NCBI GenBank assembly: GCA_003574685.1 | Contig: QOCQ01000006.1 | Location: 124,001 to 188,000, forward strand | DNA: 64,000 nt | Direction of reading: 5' to 3' | Origin: Rhodospirillaceae bacterium SYSU D60007 | GTDB lineage: Bacteria; Pseudomonadota; Alphaproteobacteria; Reyranellales; Reyranellaceae | In this document: positions 1 through 8,433 of the stretch, in pieces | Layout of the letters: every line of letters begins with the position of its first letter | Numbering within the stretch: the stretch's first letter is position 1 | Position numbers and translations under genes: made by a program | The notes under the pieces: model-generated | Seen by the model: the letters and a program-made list of their open reading frames with translations, nothing else | The model's database searches: none | What the model was told of the DNA's origin: nothing

Positions 1-535
1 TACCGTGCTGGTCGTCGTGGAAGACCGGAATGTCCATCAGCTCGCGCAGGCGCTGCTCGATGATGAAGCACTCCGGTGCCTTGATGTCTTCCAGATTGAT
101 GCCGCCGAAGCTGGGCCCCAGCAGTTTGATGCAATTGATGAAGGCATCCGCGTCCCTGGTGTCGACCTCCAGGTCGATGCCGTCGACATCGGCGAAGCGT
201 TTGAACAGGACCGCCTTGCCTTCCATGACGGGCTTGCCGGCCAGCGCGCCCAGATCGCCCAGCCCCAGCACGGCGGTGCCGTTCGAGATGATGGCGACCA
301 GATTGCCCTTGGAGGTGTAGTCATAGGCGGTGGAGGGATCGCGCTGGATCTCCAGGCAGGGCGCGGCGACGCCCGGCGAATACGCCAGCGACAGATCGCG
401 CTGCGTGGTCAGCGGCTTGGTCGGAATGATCTCGATCTTGCCCGGCCGGCCGCTGGCATGCATGCGCAGCGAGTCCACCGCCAGGTCTCCCGACTCGACC
501 TGTTTCGGCTCGACAATGAAGGTGGTTTCGGCCAC
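1..535 (-). CDS. maeB: NADP-type malic enzyme, N-terminal part (cut by window edge)
   Basis: Oxidative decarboxylation of malate to pyruvate in the cytosol. Only the first 178 residues are inside the window. Visible family motifs are the segment [12 protein letters not shown] near residue 49, the [13 protein letters not shown] segment near residue 84 and the stretch ending VFHDDQHG at the edge, all typical of bacterial malic enzymes. The GTG start at 535 is preceded by a purine-rich GGGGGAAA. Whether it carries the usual C-terminal phosphotransacetylase-like domain cannot be seen. It is transcribed away from mutS. Confidence 0.9.
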   Translation of the reverse strand, partial: MAETTFIVEPKQVESGDLAVDSLRMHASGRPGKIEIIPTKPLTTQRDLSLAYSPGVAAPCLEIQRDPSTAYDYTSKGNLVAIISNGTAVLGLGDLGALAGKPVMEGKAVLFKRFADVDGIDLEVDTRDADAFINCIKLLGPSFGGINLEDIKAPECFIIEQRLRELMDIPVFHDDQHG

Positions 536-704
536 GGGTTTCCCCCTCGAACCCTACGTCTCTATGCGCAGTGTGCTGCCAGACCTGTGCCAGCCGCAGC
601 CGCACCGCTTGTCCCCAGCGTTCTAGCCGACATGCATCGACGTGGAAACTCCCGCCGTGCTAGGGTGAGATCATAAATCCTTTGACATCAAGGCGTTGGT
701 TCCC

Positions 705-3410
705 GTGCCCGATACGCGCACGCCAGATGGCCTGTCCCGGCCAACCCCGCACCCCGCCGAGCCGGCCACTGTCACCCCGATGATGGCCCAGTATCTGGCC
801 ATCAAGCGGCGCCATCCCGAGCATTTGCTCTTTTATCGCATGGGCGATTTCTACGAGCTGTTCTTCGACGATGCCGTCAGGGCTTCGGCGGCCCTCGACA
901 TCGCCTTGACGAAGCGCGGCCAGCATCTCGGCGACGACATTCCGATGTGCGGCGTGCCCGTGCACAGCCACGAGGCCTATCTCTCGCGGCTGATCCGGCT
1001 GGGCTTCAAGGTCGCCGTCTGCGAGCAGACCGAGGACCCTGCCGAGGCGCGCAAGCGCGGCACCAAATCGGTGGTGAACCGGGAGGTGGTGCGCGTCATC
1101 ACGCCGGGCACGCTGACCGAAGACGCGCTGCTGGATGCGCGCACCCATAACTATCTCGCGGCGCTGTCCGAGGCGCAGGGAGCGCTCGGCCTGGCCTGGC
1201 TCGATCTTTCGACGGGGGCGTTCGCGGTGCAGCCGGTCGCAGCGGCCGGACTGGCGGCGGCCCTGGCGCGGCTGGAACCGGGCGAGATCCTGCTGCCCGA
1301 CCGCCTACTGGCGCGGCCGGAAATCTCCACGTCGCTGACGGACTGGAAGAACGCGCTTTCGCCCCTGCCGTCGGCGCGCTTCGACAGTGACAATGCGCGC
1401 CAGCGATTGCAGCGCCTCTTCGAGGTCGGCGCCCTGGACGGGTTCGGCAATTTTGGCCGCGCCGAAATCGCGGCCTGTGGTGCCCTGGTCGATTATGTCG
1501 AGCTGACGCAAGCGGGCAAGGTGCCGGCATTGCAGCCGCCGCGCCGCGAGAGTGCCGCCGGCACCATGGAGATCGATCCGGCGACGCGGCGCAACCTGGA
1601 GCTGGCGCGCGCACTGGATGGCCGCCGCGACGGCAGCCTGCTGGGCACCATCGACCTGACCCTGACCGGGCCGGGCGCGCGCTTGCTGGCGGAGCGGCTG
1701 GCAGCACCGCTGACTGATCCGGCGGCGATCGAGGCGCGGCTTGATCTCGTCCAGTTCTGCGTCGAGCAGCCGGCGTTGCGCGAGGAGCTGCGCCAGCGGC
1801 TGCGGCGCGTGCCGGACATCGAGCGCGCCCTGCAACGCCTCTCTGTTGGCCGCGGCGGTCCGCGCGATCTCGCGGCTATGCGCGACGGTCTCGCGCAGGC
1901 GGGCGGCATCGCTGCCCTGTTGGAGGGTACGACGGCGCTGCGCCGGCCGGTGCAACTCGCTGACATGACGGCCTGTTTGCAAGACCATGACGCGCTGGTC
2001 GGCACGCTGGCGGCGGCGCTTGCCGACGAGTTGCCGCTGCTGGCGCGCGACGGCGGCTTTATCCGCGCCGGCCACACGCCCGAGCTGGACGAGCTGCGCA
2101 CGCTGCGCGACGACAGCCGCAAGACCATCGCGGCCCTTGAGGCGAAGTACCGCGCGGCGACAGGCGTGGCCTCGCTGAAGATCCGCCACAACAATGTGAT
2201 CGGCTATCACATCGAGATCACCCAGACCAACCACGGCCGCTTCGAGCCGCAGGCGCACGGCTTCATTCACCGCCAGACCATGGCCAGCGCCACGCGCTAC
2301 AGCACGGTTGAACTGGGCGATCTGGAAGCGAAGATCGGCCGCGCCGCGGACGCTGCCCTGCAACTGGAGCTGAAGCTCTTTGCCACACTGTCTGAAGCGA
2401 TGCTGGAACAGGCCGCGCGCATCACGGCGGCGGCGCAGGCGCTGGCGGCGCTCGATGTAGCCGCGGCCCTTGCCGAGCTTGCAGTCAACGAGCGCTGGAC
2501 GCGCCCCTCGATCGTCGAGACTCCGGCGTTCAGCATCCAGGGTGGCCGTCATCCCGTGGTCGAGGCCGCCTTGCGGCGCAGCCGCACCGGCAGTTTCGTC
2601 GCCAATGATTGCGAGCTGGGCGAAGGCCAGCGGCTGTGGCTGCTGACCGGCCCGAACATGGCCGGGAAATCGACCTTCCTGCGCCAGAACGCGCTGATTG
2701 CCATCTTGGCGCAGACCGGTGCCTGGGTGCCGGCCGAGCATGCGACCATCGGCATCGTCGACCGTCTGTTCAGCCGGGTTGGCGCCGCCGACGATCTGGC
2801 ACGCGGTCGGTCGACCTTCATGGTCGAGATGATCGAGACAGCCGCCATTCTCAACCAGGCCACGGAACGCAGCCTGGTGATCCTCGACGAAATCGGCCGC
2901 GGCACGGCGACCTTCGACGGGCTCTCGATTGCCTGGGCAACGCTCGAACATTTGCACGAGGTCAATCGCTGCCGCGCGCTGTTCGCCACGCACTATCACG
3001 AGCTGGGGGCGCTGGCCGCGCGGATGGCAGCGCTCAGGCCCTGGACCATGCGGGTGAAGGAATGGCAGGGCGAGGTGGTCTTTCTGCACGAGGTGGCGCC
3101 CGGCGCTGCCGACCGGTCCTACGGCATCCACGTCGCCCGGCTGGCCGGGCTGCCTGCCACCGTCCTTGCCCGCGCCGAGGAAGTGCTGGCGGCCCTGGAG
3201 AAGGGCGAACAGTCGGGCGCGGTCACCCGGCTGGCCGACGATTTGCCGCTGTTCGCCGCGGCACCCGCCCGGCCGCTATCGGCCATGCCGATGCGCGTCT
3301 CGGACGTCGAGAAGGAGCTGGCGGCCATCAATCCGGACGAGCTGACACCGCGGCAGGCACTGGAGGTACTCTATGCCTTGCGCAGCCGGATGCGGGGCCG
3401 CGACACATAA
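705..3410 (+). CDS. mutS: DNA mismatch repair ATPase MutS
   Basis: Recognises mismatches and short loops and recruits MutL. About 901 residues, normal for MutS1. The N-terminal mismatch-binding domain has [15 protein letters not shown], containing the Phe-x-Glu reading head (FYE). The C-terminal ATPase has Walker A GPNMAGKS at about residues 649-656, Walker B ILDEIGRG at about 726, and the THYHEL switch segment. I prefer the GTG at 705 because AAGG lies 11 bases upstream; a TTG at 696 in the same frame is the alternative. It stands alone, divergent from the malic enzyme gene, and ends just before a convergent membrane protein gene. Confidence 0.97.
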   Translation: MPDTRTPDGLSRPTPHPAEPATVTPMMAQYLAIKRRHPEHLLFYRMGDFYELFFDDAVRASAALDIALTKRGQHLGDDIPMCGVPVHSHEAYLSRLIRLGFKVAVCEQTEDPAEARKRGTKSVVNREVVRVITPGTLTEDALLDARTHNYLAALSEAQGALGLAWLDLSTGAFAVQPVAAAGLAAALARLEPGEILLPDRLLARPEISTSLTDWKNALSPLPSARFDSDNARQRLQRLFEVGALDGFGNFGRAEIAACGALVDYVELTQAGKVPALQPPRRESAAGTMEIDPATRRNLELARALDGRRDGSLLGTIDLTLTGPGARLLAERLAAPLTDPAAIEARLDLVQFCVEQPALREELRQRLRRVPDIERALQRLSVGRGGPRDLAAMRDGLAQAGGIAALLEGTTALRRPVQLADMTACLQDHDALVGTLAAALADELPLLARDGGFIRAGHTPELDELRTLRDDSRKTIAALEAKYRAATGVASLKIRHNNVIGYHIEITQTNHGRFEPQAHGFIHRQTMASATRYSTVELGDLEAKIGRAADAALQLELKLFATLSEAMLEQAARITAAAQALAALDVAAALAELAVNERWTRPSIVETPAFSIQGGRHPVVEAALRRSRTGSFVANDCELGEGQRLWLLTGPNMAGKSTFLRQNALIAILAQTGAWVPAEHATIGIVDRLFSRVGAADDLARGRSTFMVEMIETAAILNQATERSLVILDEIGRGTATFDGLSIAWATLEHLHEVNRCRALFATHYHELGALAARMAALRPWTMRVKEWQGEVVFLHEVAPGAADRSYGIHVARLAGLPATVLARAEEVLAALEKGEQSGAVTRLADDLPLFAAAPARPLSAMPMRVSDVEKELAAINPDELTPRQALEVLYALRSRMRGRDT

Positions 3411-3426
3411 CCCGCTGGCACAGAGA

Positions 3427-4266
3427 TCAGCCGCGTGTCGGCGCCGCTCTGTCGTCGGTAACGGCGAGCCGGATCGGCCCCGTCTGGCTGGCCCGGCGCA
3501 GCAGAAAATCCACGAAGATCAGCAGGCCGACCATCTCCAGTCCTTCTTCTACCTGCACCATCAGGACGTAGTCGAAGGATTTCTTCCACGTCACATCGGC
3601 CGTGTCGAACATGGCGGCGGTCATCATTTCGACGCCAATTGAACCGCCGACGAAGATGATGGCAGCGGCAGCAATCTGTAGCTGATCGGCTCGACTGAGA
3701 TGCAGGAAGAAGCGCAGGTAGAGCAGCGCAACACTGGCGACTGCGGCCATGCCGAGGATCACCCAGCTTGGCGACCAGATGCCCGTCGGCCTGAGACTGA
3801 AGTAAATGGGATCGATCGTGCGCTCGTGCAGGCTCGCGACCTCGTCCAGCGACAGGCCGACACAGATCGTGGCCAGCACCAGCCAGTGACTGGCGAACGG
3901 CGCACCGGACGATCGGGCGCCCAGGCCGATGATGCTGAGCAGTCCGCCGGCCAGCAGGAACACCGCCGACTGATACCAGGTCGGCACGCTGTTCTCCTCG
4001 TCGAGGTAAAACAGGTCGACGAGCCCGAGCACGGTTGGATACCCGAGGTGATAGCGTGCGATCTGGCCTGCGAGGCTGAGCAGGAACAGGACAGCGACGC
4101 TCAACCCGAGCAGCTTCATGATCCTGCCGCGCGGCAGGATGAGACGCGGATGCGCGTCGGCGCCGGACGCTGTCTTGGCCTGCTGGTGTTGTGGTCCGGC
4201 CTGGCCGGACACGGCCTCCTCGCCGACCGGGGCCGTGCGGCGACTCCCTAATGCGTTGAGGGCCAT
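3427..4266 (-). CDS. Multi-pass membrane protein of unknown function
   Basis: Unrecognised. From the ATG at 4266 it has 279 residues: a polar N-terminus of about 49 residues, then six or so hydrophobic segments. Conserved-looking polar motifs are SLDEVASLHE and VQVEEGLEMVG, with acidic and His residues placed between membrane segments, a pattern that often marks a conserved family rather than a chance ORF. Start choice is uncertain: ATG 4266 has AAGGG upstream, GTG 4293 is possible, and ATG 4119 begins exactly at the first hydrophobic helix but has its AGGA only two bases away. A perfect 20-bp palindrome (4121-4140) lies within the reading frame next to that internal ATG. Convergent with mutS. 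Confidence 0.7.
   Translation of the reverse strand: MALNALGSRRTAPVGEEAVSGQAGPQHQQAKTASGADAHPRLILPRGRIMKLLGLSVAVLFLLSLAGQIARYHLGYPTVLGLVDLFYLDEENSVPTWYQSAVFLLAGGLLSIIGLGARSSGAPFASHWLVLATICVGLSLDEVASLHERTIDPIYFSLRPTGIWSPSWVILGMAAVASVALLYLRFFLHLSRADQLQIAAAAIIFVGGSIGVEMMTAAMFDTADVTWKKSFDYVLMVQVEEGLEMVGLLIFVDFLLRRASQTGPIRLAVTDDRAAPTRG
4121..4140. repeat. Perfect 20-bp palindrome beside an internal start codon
   Basis: Arms ATCCTGCCGC and GCGGCAGGAT meet without a spacer, so the site is a perfect inverted repeat. It directly abuts the ATG at 4119 of the membrane protein gene. It could be an operator for a dimeric regulator if translation starts at 4119, or plain coding sequence if it starts upstream. 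Confidence 0.5.
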
Positions 4267-4531
4267 CCCTGTTGCCCTTGCCTGTGTTGGCACCCCCGCG
4301 GCGTTCTCACCATCGGCATTTGTAATTGAGTCGACACATTCTTGTAACCGCTGCGCGTACGCGACTGAAACTTGTCACAGAGGCTTCGCCACTGCTTAAA
4401 CGCAGCTCGCGCCGGCCTGTCCTTCCGAATGCGCAGATCCAAGCTGCACCAGCTCTAGCCGGTCCCAAGACATTTCGGCACAAGACCTTGAGCGATTCGG
4501 CGCTTCATTGTGTTCATGATATGTTCTAGCC
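4267..4531. other. Intergenic region, no gene seen
   Basis: 265 bases (412 if the membrane protein starts at 4119) between two divergent genes. The part from about 4310 to 4520 is more AT-rich than the neighbours, as expected for divergent promoters, and contains the 10-bp palindrome CGCGTACGCG near 4352. I could not assign a clear promoter to either gene. Confidence 0.5.
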
Positions 4532-5020
4532 ATGGAACGGCACTTCGATCCAACCTTCCTCCCGGCATCCGGCGCCATCGATGTCGAGTGCCATGCCTGC
4601 GGTGGGTTTTCGAAAGTGCCTGCCAGCGAAGAGCGGGCGTTGCGTTGCGGCAGATGCGGGGCGACCGGCGAAAAGGTGCGAGAGCGTTTCGCCTCGCGCC
4701 TGTTCTGCGACCGGGATGGCAGGCCGCTGCGGCTGCGCGCCCTCTACGGGGCCGGACAGGAGCTGCGCCTGTGGTGCTCCCATTGCCGCCCGGCGCACGA
4801 AGTTCGCTTCACCAGCCCGCGCGAGGTGGAGGCGCTGGTAGGCGCCATCGATCCGACCATCGCCGAGGCCTGCCGCTATCTGGTGTGCCCGCAATCCGGC
4901 GCCTGGGGCATGGCGGCGGTCGCCGCTGCGCCGCGTGCGGCGGCGCAAATGCGCCTGCCGTTCGGCCGTGCCCGGCATCGACTATCACCACATCAGGAGA
5001 CATCCCGATGGCCATCATGA
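4532..5020 (+). CDS. Small zinc-ribbon-like protein, function unknown
   Basis: 162 residues, not recognised as a named family. Two Cys-x-x-Cys pairs at residues 20/23 and 39/42 look like a zinc ribbon, and a third CSHC pair follows near residue 82. The C-terminal 40 residues are Ala/Arg-rich and low in complexity. No good ribosome-binding site precedes the ATG at 4532, so it may be leaderless or weakly translated. It overlaps the next small gene by 13 bases, suggesting co-transcription. A role in nucleic-acid binding is possible but only inferred from the Cys pairs. Confidence 0.6.
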   Translation: MERHFDPTFLPASGAIDVECHACGGFSKVPASEERALRCGRCGATGEKVRERFASRLFCDRDGRPLRLRALYGAGQELRLWCSHCRPAHEVRFTSPREVEALVGAIDPTIAEACRYLVCPQSGAWGMAAVAAAPRAAAQMRLPFGRARHRLSPHQETSRWPS

Positions 5021-5199
5021 TCAGGTTCGCGAGCGGCAATGAGCCACCGAAGCTGGATGCAGACGAGGTCCGCCGGCTGGAGGCCGCCGCTGAAATCCTG
5101 CAATGGCGCCTGGCGCTCGGCATGGACGAACCCGCGGCGCAATGCCGCCTGAGCTCCGCCATCGCCACCCTCCACGCCATGCTGCATGCAAGCTCCTAG
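5008..5199 (+). CDS. Small protein of 63 residues, function unknown
   Basis: Starts at ATG 5008 with an AGGAGA site eight bases upstream, a better initiation signal than that of the gene it overlaps. The protein is mostly helical by composition (LDADEVRRLEAAAEIL and further Ala/Leu-rich stretches) with no membrane segment or metal motif. It overlaps the upstream zinc-ribbon gene by 13 bases in another frame and the convergent lactonase gene by 4 bases. No family is recognised. Confidence 0.55.
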   Translation: MAIMIRFASGNEPPKLDADEVRRLEAAAEILQWRLALGMDEPAAQCRLSSAIATLHAMLHASS

Positions 5200-6125
5200 C
5201 CGTGCGAGAACATCGGCTTGCCGGCGACGGGCATTTCGGCGCGCAGGATGCTGCCGGCGCCGATCTCCTCGGTGCCGCGCGATATCACCATGAACAGCGA
5301 CCGGTTTGCGGCGCCGCCGAAGGCGATGTTGGTGCAGAACAGCTCGTGCTGGCCATCGACCTGATGCGTAGGCCGGCCTAGCGCATCGAACCGCCACACG
5401 CCGGTGCCGATATGGCACACCAGCAGTCCGCCCTCCTGGTCGAGCGCCAGTCCGTCGGGACCGCCATGGCCCCCGGACATCTGGATGAACAGGCCAACCT
5501 TGCTGGCCGTGCCGTCGGGCATCAGCGGCACGCGCCAGATGGCGTTGGCGCGGGTGACGCCGACATAGAGCGCCATCTCGTTGCGGTTCATCACCAGGCC
5601 GTTGGGGCTGGGCACGGTGTCGACCAGGCAGGTGAGCCGGCCGGCGGTATCATAGCGATAGACGCGGCCGGTGGGATCGTGCAGGCCGGTCTGGCCCTGG
5701 TCGGTGAAGTACAGGTCCCCCGAAGCGGCGAAGAACAGGTCGTTCACGCCCTTGAAGCCTTCGGACTTCACGGTTTCGATCAGCGGCGTCACCTTGCCGC
5801 TCGCCGGGTCGAGCAGCACGACGCCGCGCTTGTAGTCGGTGATGAAGATGCGCCCGTCGCGGTGGATCTTCAGGCCGTTGGGCCAGCCATCGTACTCGGC
5901 GACCTGTGTCCACTCTCCTTGCGGTGAGATCCGGAAGATGCGGCCGAAGGGAATGTCCGTGACATAGAGATTGCCGGCGCGGTCGAAGGCAGGCCCTTCC
6001 AGGAAGCAGTCGAGCTCGGCGCCGGCGGCATTGATATCGCCCCAGGCCGTGCGCCGCGGCTTGCGGAACGACGCGGGCAGGTGCGTGAACAGGGTGGCAG
6101 GAACAGGCGCTGGTGGCGGGTACAT
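5196..6125 (-). CDS. SMP-30/gluconolactonase family protein
   Basis: A six-bladed beta-propeller lactonase of about 309 residues, probably hydrolysing sugar or related lactones with a divalent metal. Family features include the acidic FLEGPAFDRAGNLYVTDI segment near residue 45, VNDLFFAASGDLYFTD in the middle, PSPNGLVM, and the GGPDGLALD segment, which supply metal ligands in this fold. Start taken at ATG 6125 because GGAGAACCGG precedes it and homologues begin close to this point; an upstream in-frame start would overlap hprK. The substrate cannot be inferred from the neighbours. Divergent from the hprK block. Confidence 0.85.
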   Translation of the reverse strand: MYPPPAPVPATLFTHLPASFRKPRRTAWGDINAAGAELDCFLEGPAFDRAGNLYVTDIPFGRIFRISPQGEWTQVAEYDGWPNGLKIHRDGRIFITDYKRGVVLLDPASGKVTPLIETVKSEGFKGVNDLFFAASGDLYFTDQGQTGLHDPTGRVYRYDTAGRLTCLVDTVPSPNGLVMNRNEMALYVGVTRANAIWRVPLMPDGTASKVGLFIQMSGGHGGPDGLALDQEGGLLVCHIGTGVWRFDALGRPTHQVDGQHELFCTNIAFGGAANRSLFMVISRGTEEIGAGSILRAEMPVAGKPMFSHG

Positions 6126-6177
6126 CCGGTTCTCCACGTCCGTTGACGAAATGCCCGTTGGCAGGTGAGCCTTGGGG

Positions 6178-6642
6178 ATGACCGGCATGGCGACCGGCGC
6201 GACGCTCAATATTCATGCGACCTGCGTTGCCTTGGCAATCGGCGGGGCATGGCAGGGCGTGCTGCTGCGCGGACCCTCGGGCGCGGGCAAATCCGACCTG
6301 GCGATCCGTCTGATGGACGAGGGCGCGCGCCTCGTGGCCGACGACCGTACGGAGCTCAGTGTCGAAGCCGGCAGGCTGACGGCCCGGCCGCCGCCGGTAC
6401 TGGCCGGCCTTGTCGAGGCGCGCGGCATCGGTCTCCTGCGCGTGCCGACGGAGAAGCTGGTGGCGACCGCGCCGGTCAGGCTCATCGTCGATCTGGTGGC
6501 GGCCGCGGACGTCGAGCGCCTGCCGGAACCGCAGTTTGAGATGCTGCTGGAGGTGCGGGTGCAGCGGATCTGTCTGCCGGCCTTCGATGCGTCCACTTCG
6601 GCCAAGATTCGCCTTGCCCTCACGGCGACGCGCGCCACATGA
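6178..6642 (+). CDS. hprK: HPr kinase/phosphorylase, short alphaproteobacterial form
   Basis: Phosphorylates HPr on a regulatory serine. At 154 residues it consists only of the catalytic domain; the Firmicutes enzyme is about twice as long and has an extra N-terminal domain. Walker A GPSGAGKS at residues 32-39 is followed by LAIRLMDEGARLVADD. The ATG at 6178 has AGGTGAG upstream; ATG 6187 is the alternative. It heads the rapZ-EIIA-HPr group, and the HPr here keeps the target serine. In many relatives hprK follows the chvG-chvI two-component genes; here the upstream neighbour is an unrelated divergent lactonase gene. Confidence 0.92.
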   Translation: MTGMATGATLNIHATCVALAIGGAWQGVLLRGPSGAGKSDLAIRLMDEGARLVADDRTELSVEAGRLTARPPPVLAGLVEARGIGLLRVPTEKLVATAPVRLIVDLVAAADVERLPEPQFEMLLEVRVQRICLPAFDASTSAKIRLALTATRAT

Positions 6643-6649
6643 TTCGCGC

Positions 6650-7630
6650 GTGGTCCGATCCCGTCCCGTGGCTTTGCGTTCGTCGCCGGTGCGCGCAGGC
6701 CCCCGGGGGGCGCCTGCTTCTGCCGTCCGTCGTCCCGTCATCCTGATCACCGGCCTGTCGGGTGCCGGCCGGGCGAGTGCGTTGCGCGCGCTGGAGGATG
6801 CGGGTTTCGTCGCGGTCGACAACCTGCCGCTGCCCATGGTCGATGCCCTGCTGCGCAGCTCCGCCGCACCTGCCGATGATGCCTATCCCGTCGCCATTGG
6901 CGTGGACGTGCGCACGCGCGGCTTTGACGTGGCGGGCGTGCTGGCGCGGGTGCGCGCCCTGCGTGGCCGTGACGACCTCGATGCGCGGCTACTGTTTCTC
7001 GATTGCGACACGGATGTGCTGCTGCGCCGCTTTACCGAGACGCGCCGCAGCCATCCCCTGGCGATGGATCGTCCGGTGCTGGATGGCATCGTGGACGAGC
7101 GCCGCATGCTGCAGGTGCTGCGCGATCATGCCGACCTGACGATCGATACCTCGATGCTGGGGCCGCATGAGCTGAAGCAGGTGCTGCTCGGGCACTTCGA
7201 CCGGGTGGGCACAGGGCTGCGGCTCGCCATCATGTCGTTCTCGTACCGCCGCGGCCTGCCGCGCGAGGCAGATCTTGTGTTCGACACACGCTTTCTGCGC
7301 AATCCGTATTGGGATGCGAAACTGCGTCCCTTGTCCGGCCGCGATCCGGAAGTGCGGCGGTATGTCGCGCGCGATCCCGATTACCGGGTCTTTTTCGAGG
7401 GAATATTCAACCTGCTTTCCAGCCTCTTGCCGCGCTTCGAAAGTGAGGGCAAGAGTTACCTGACCGTGGCCGTCGGTTGCACGGGGGGCCGCCACCGGTC
7501 GGTGGTGGTGGCCGAACAACTGGCGGCGCGCGTGCGACGGCTGGGCAGACCACTGGCACTGACGCATCGTGACATCGACACAACCCCGGCGGCGCCTGCC
7601 GTACGGCGGCGGACCGGAAGGAAGAGGTAG
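6650..7630 (+). CDS. rapZ: RapZ (YvcJ-type) RNase adapter / nucleotide-binding protein
   Basis: In enterobacteria RapZ binds small RNAs and controls amino-sugar synthesis; in alphaproteobacteria the role is less clear. The P-loop is GLSGAGRAS, with Arg in the usual Lys position. The VDNLPLPMVDALL segment and the C-terminal VAVGCTGGRHRSVVVAE segment are family signatures. The start is uncertain: GTG 6650, GTG 6668 or TTG 6674 all lie in a Pro/Arg-rich leader before the conserved start around VRRPVILITG, and none has a strong ribosome-binding site. Lies between hprK and the EIIA gene, as in related genomes. Confidence 0.9.
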   Translation: MVRSRPVALRSSPVRAGPRGAPASAVRRPVILITGLSGAGRASALRALEDAGFVAVDNLPLPMVDALLRSSAAPADDAYPVAIGVDVRTRGFDVAGVLARVRALRGRDDLDARLLFLDCDTDVLLRRFTETRRSHPLAMDRPVLDGIVDERRMLQVLRDHADLTIDTSMLGPHELKQVLLGHFDRVGTGLRLAIMSFSYRRGLPREADLVFDTRFLRNPYWDAKLRPLSGRDPEVRRYVARDPDYRVFFEGIFNLLSSLLPRFESEGKSYLTVAVGCTGGRHRSVVVAEQLAARVRRLGRPLALTHRDIDTTPAAPAVRRRTGRKR

Positions 7631-7634
7631 GCGC

Positions 7635-8042
7635 ATGATCGGCATCGTGCTGGTGACGCACGGCAAGCTTGCGCGCGAATTTCTGGCAGCACTGGAACAT
7701 GTCGTGGGGCCGCAGCGCCAGGCTGCCGCGGTCTGCATCGAGGCCGACGACGACATGGAACGGAAGCGCGCCGAAATCCTGCAACAGGTCGCGGCGTGCG
7801 ACAGCGGCCAGGGCGTGGTGGTGCTGACGGACATGTTCGGGGGCACGCCGTCCAATCTCGCGATCTCGATCATGGACCGCGCCCGCGTCGAGGTGATCGC
7901 CGGCGTCAACCTGCCCATGCTGATCAAGCTGGCCAGCGTGCGCATCGACCGCCCCATGGCGGAAACGGTAGCGGCCTGCCAGGACGCCGGCCGCAAGTAC
8001 ATCACCGTCGCCTCGCGTCTGCTGGCGAAGGACGCCAGCTAG
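7635..8042 (+). CDS. PTS EIIA component, mannose type
   Basis: A soluble phosphocarrier of 135 residues; the phosphorylated histidine is His9 in LVTHGKLA. The DMFGGTPSNLAI segment is typical of the mannose-family EIIA fold. There is no sugar-specific EIIB/EIIC permease here, so the protein likely acts in regulation rather than sugar uptake, as in the incomplete PTS of alphaproteobacteria. ATG 7635 has GAGG eight bases upstream and starts four bases after the rapZ stop, indicating co-transcription. Confidence 0.92.
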   Translation: MIGIVLVTHGKLAREFLAALEHVVGPQRQAAAVCIEADDDMERKRAEILQQVAACDSGQGVVVLTDMFGGTPSNLAISIMDRARVEVIAGVNLPMLIKLASVRIDRPMAETVAACQDAGRKYITVASRLLAKDAS

Positions 8043-8053
8043 CGGATGCACCG

Positions 8054-8329
8054 ATGGTGAACTCCGCGCCGCGCACCATGACCATCGCCAACAAGCGGGG
8101 CCTGCATGCGCGGGCGGCTGCGAAGTTCGTGCGTGTCGTGGCGCAATACGATGCCGCGGTGAAGGTGGCGCATGGCGGGCAGGAGGTGTCCGGCCTTTCG
8201 ATCATGGGCCTGATGATGCTGTCGGCGGCGAAGGGCGCGCGGATCGAGATTTCCGCCACCGGCCGCGAGGCGCCGGAAGCGCTGGATGCCCTGGCGAAGC
8301 TGATCGAAAGCCGCTTCGGCGAGGAATAG
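8054..8329 (+). CDS. ptsH: HPr phosphocarrier protein
   Basis: 91 residues. Catalytic His18 lies in RGLHARAAAKF, and the regulatory serine is Ser49 in LSIMGLMML. The His-Ser distance of 31 matches His15/Ser46 of classical HPr, so both phosphorylation sites are intact, consistent with the hprK upstream. The N-terminus is a few residues longer than usual if ATG 8054 is used; ATG 8078 would give the usual length but sits too close to the fold. No ptsI/ptsP for Enzyme I is in the window. Last gene of the phosphotransfer block. Confidence 0.93.
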   Translation: MVNSAPRTMTIANKRGLHARAAAKFVRVVAQYDAAVKVAHGGQEVSGLSIMGLMMLSAAKGARIEISATGREAPEALDALAKLIESRFGEE

Positions 8330-8433
8330 CCGCACATATGCGGCCATAAGCATGCCTTTATACGGCTTGCGTTGTCGGCCTCCGGGTGCGCTGGTATAGA
8401 GCGCACCCCGCTTTACGGCTGACAGGATACCCC
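8330..8433 (+). promoter_or_regulatory. Likely sigma70 promoter with overlapping inverted repeat, upstream of ahcY
   Basis: TTGTCG (8372-8377), 17 bases, then TATAGA (8395-8400) forms a good promoter match, placing the transcript start about 25 bases before ahcY. A 9-bp perfect inverted repeat GGGTGCGCT / AGCGCACCC (8384-8392 and 8400-8408, 7-base spacer) spans the -10 and start region, where an operator would be expected. A smaller CCGCA-CATA-TGCGG palindrome lies at 8330-8343 at the HPr stop. Confidence 0.5.

Noticed and set aside
681-704. TTGACA at 681 as a mutS promoter -35 box
   Set aside because: It lies less than 25 bases from the start codon, leaving no room for a -10 box and transcript start.
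8330-8433. A possible S-adenosylhomocysteine riboswitch upstream of ahcY
   Set aside because: The leader after the predicted start of transcription is only about 25 bases, too short for that riboswitch, and the stem present overlaps the promoter.
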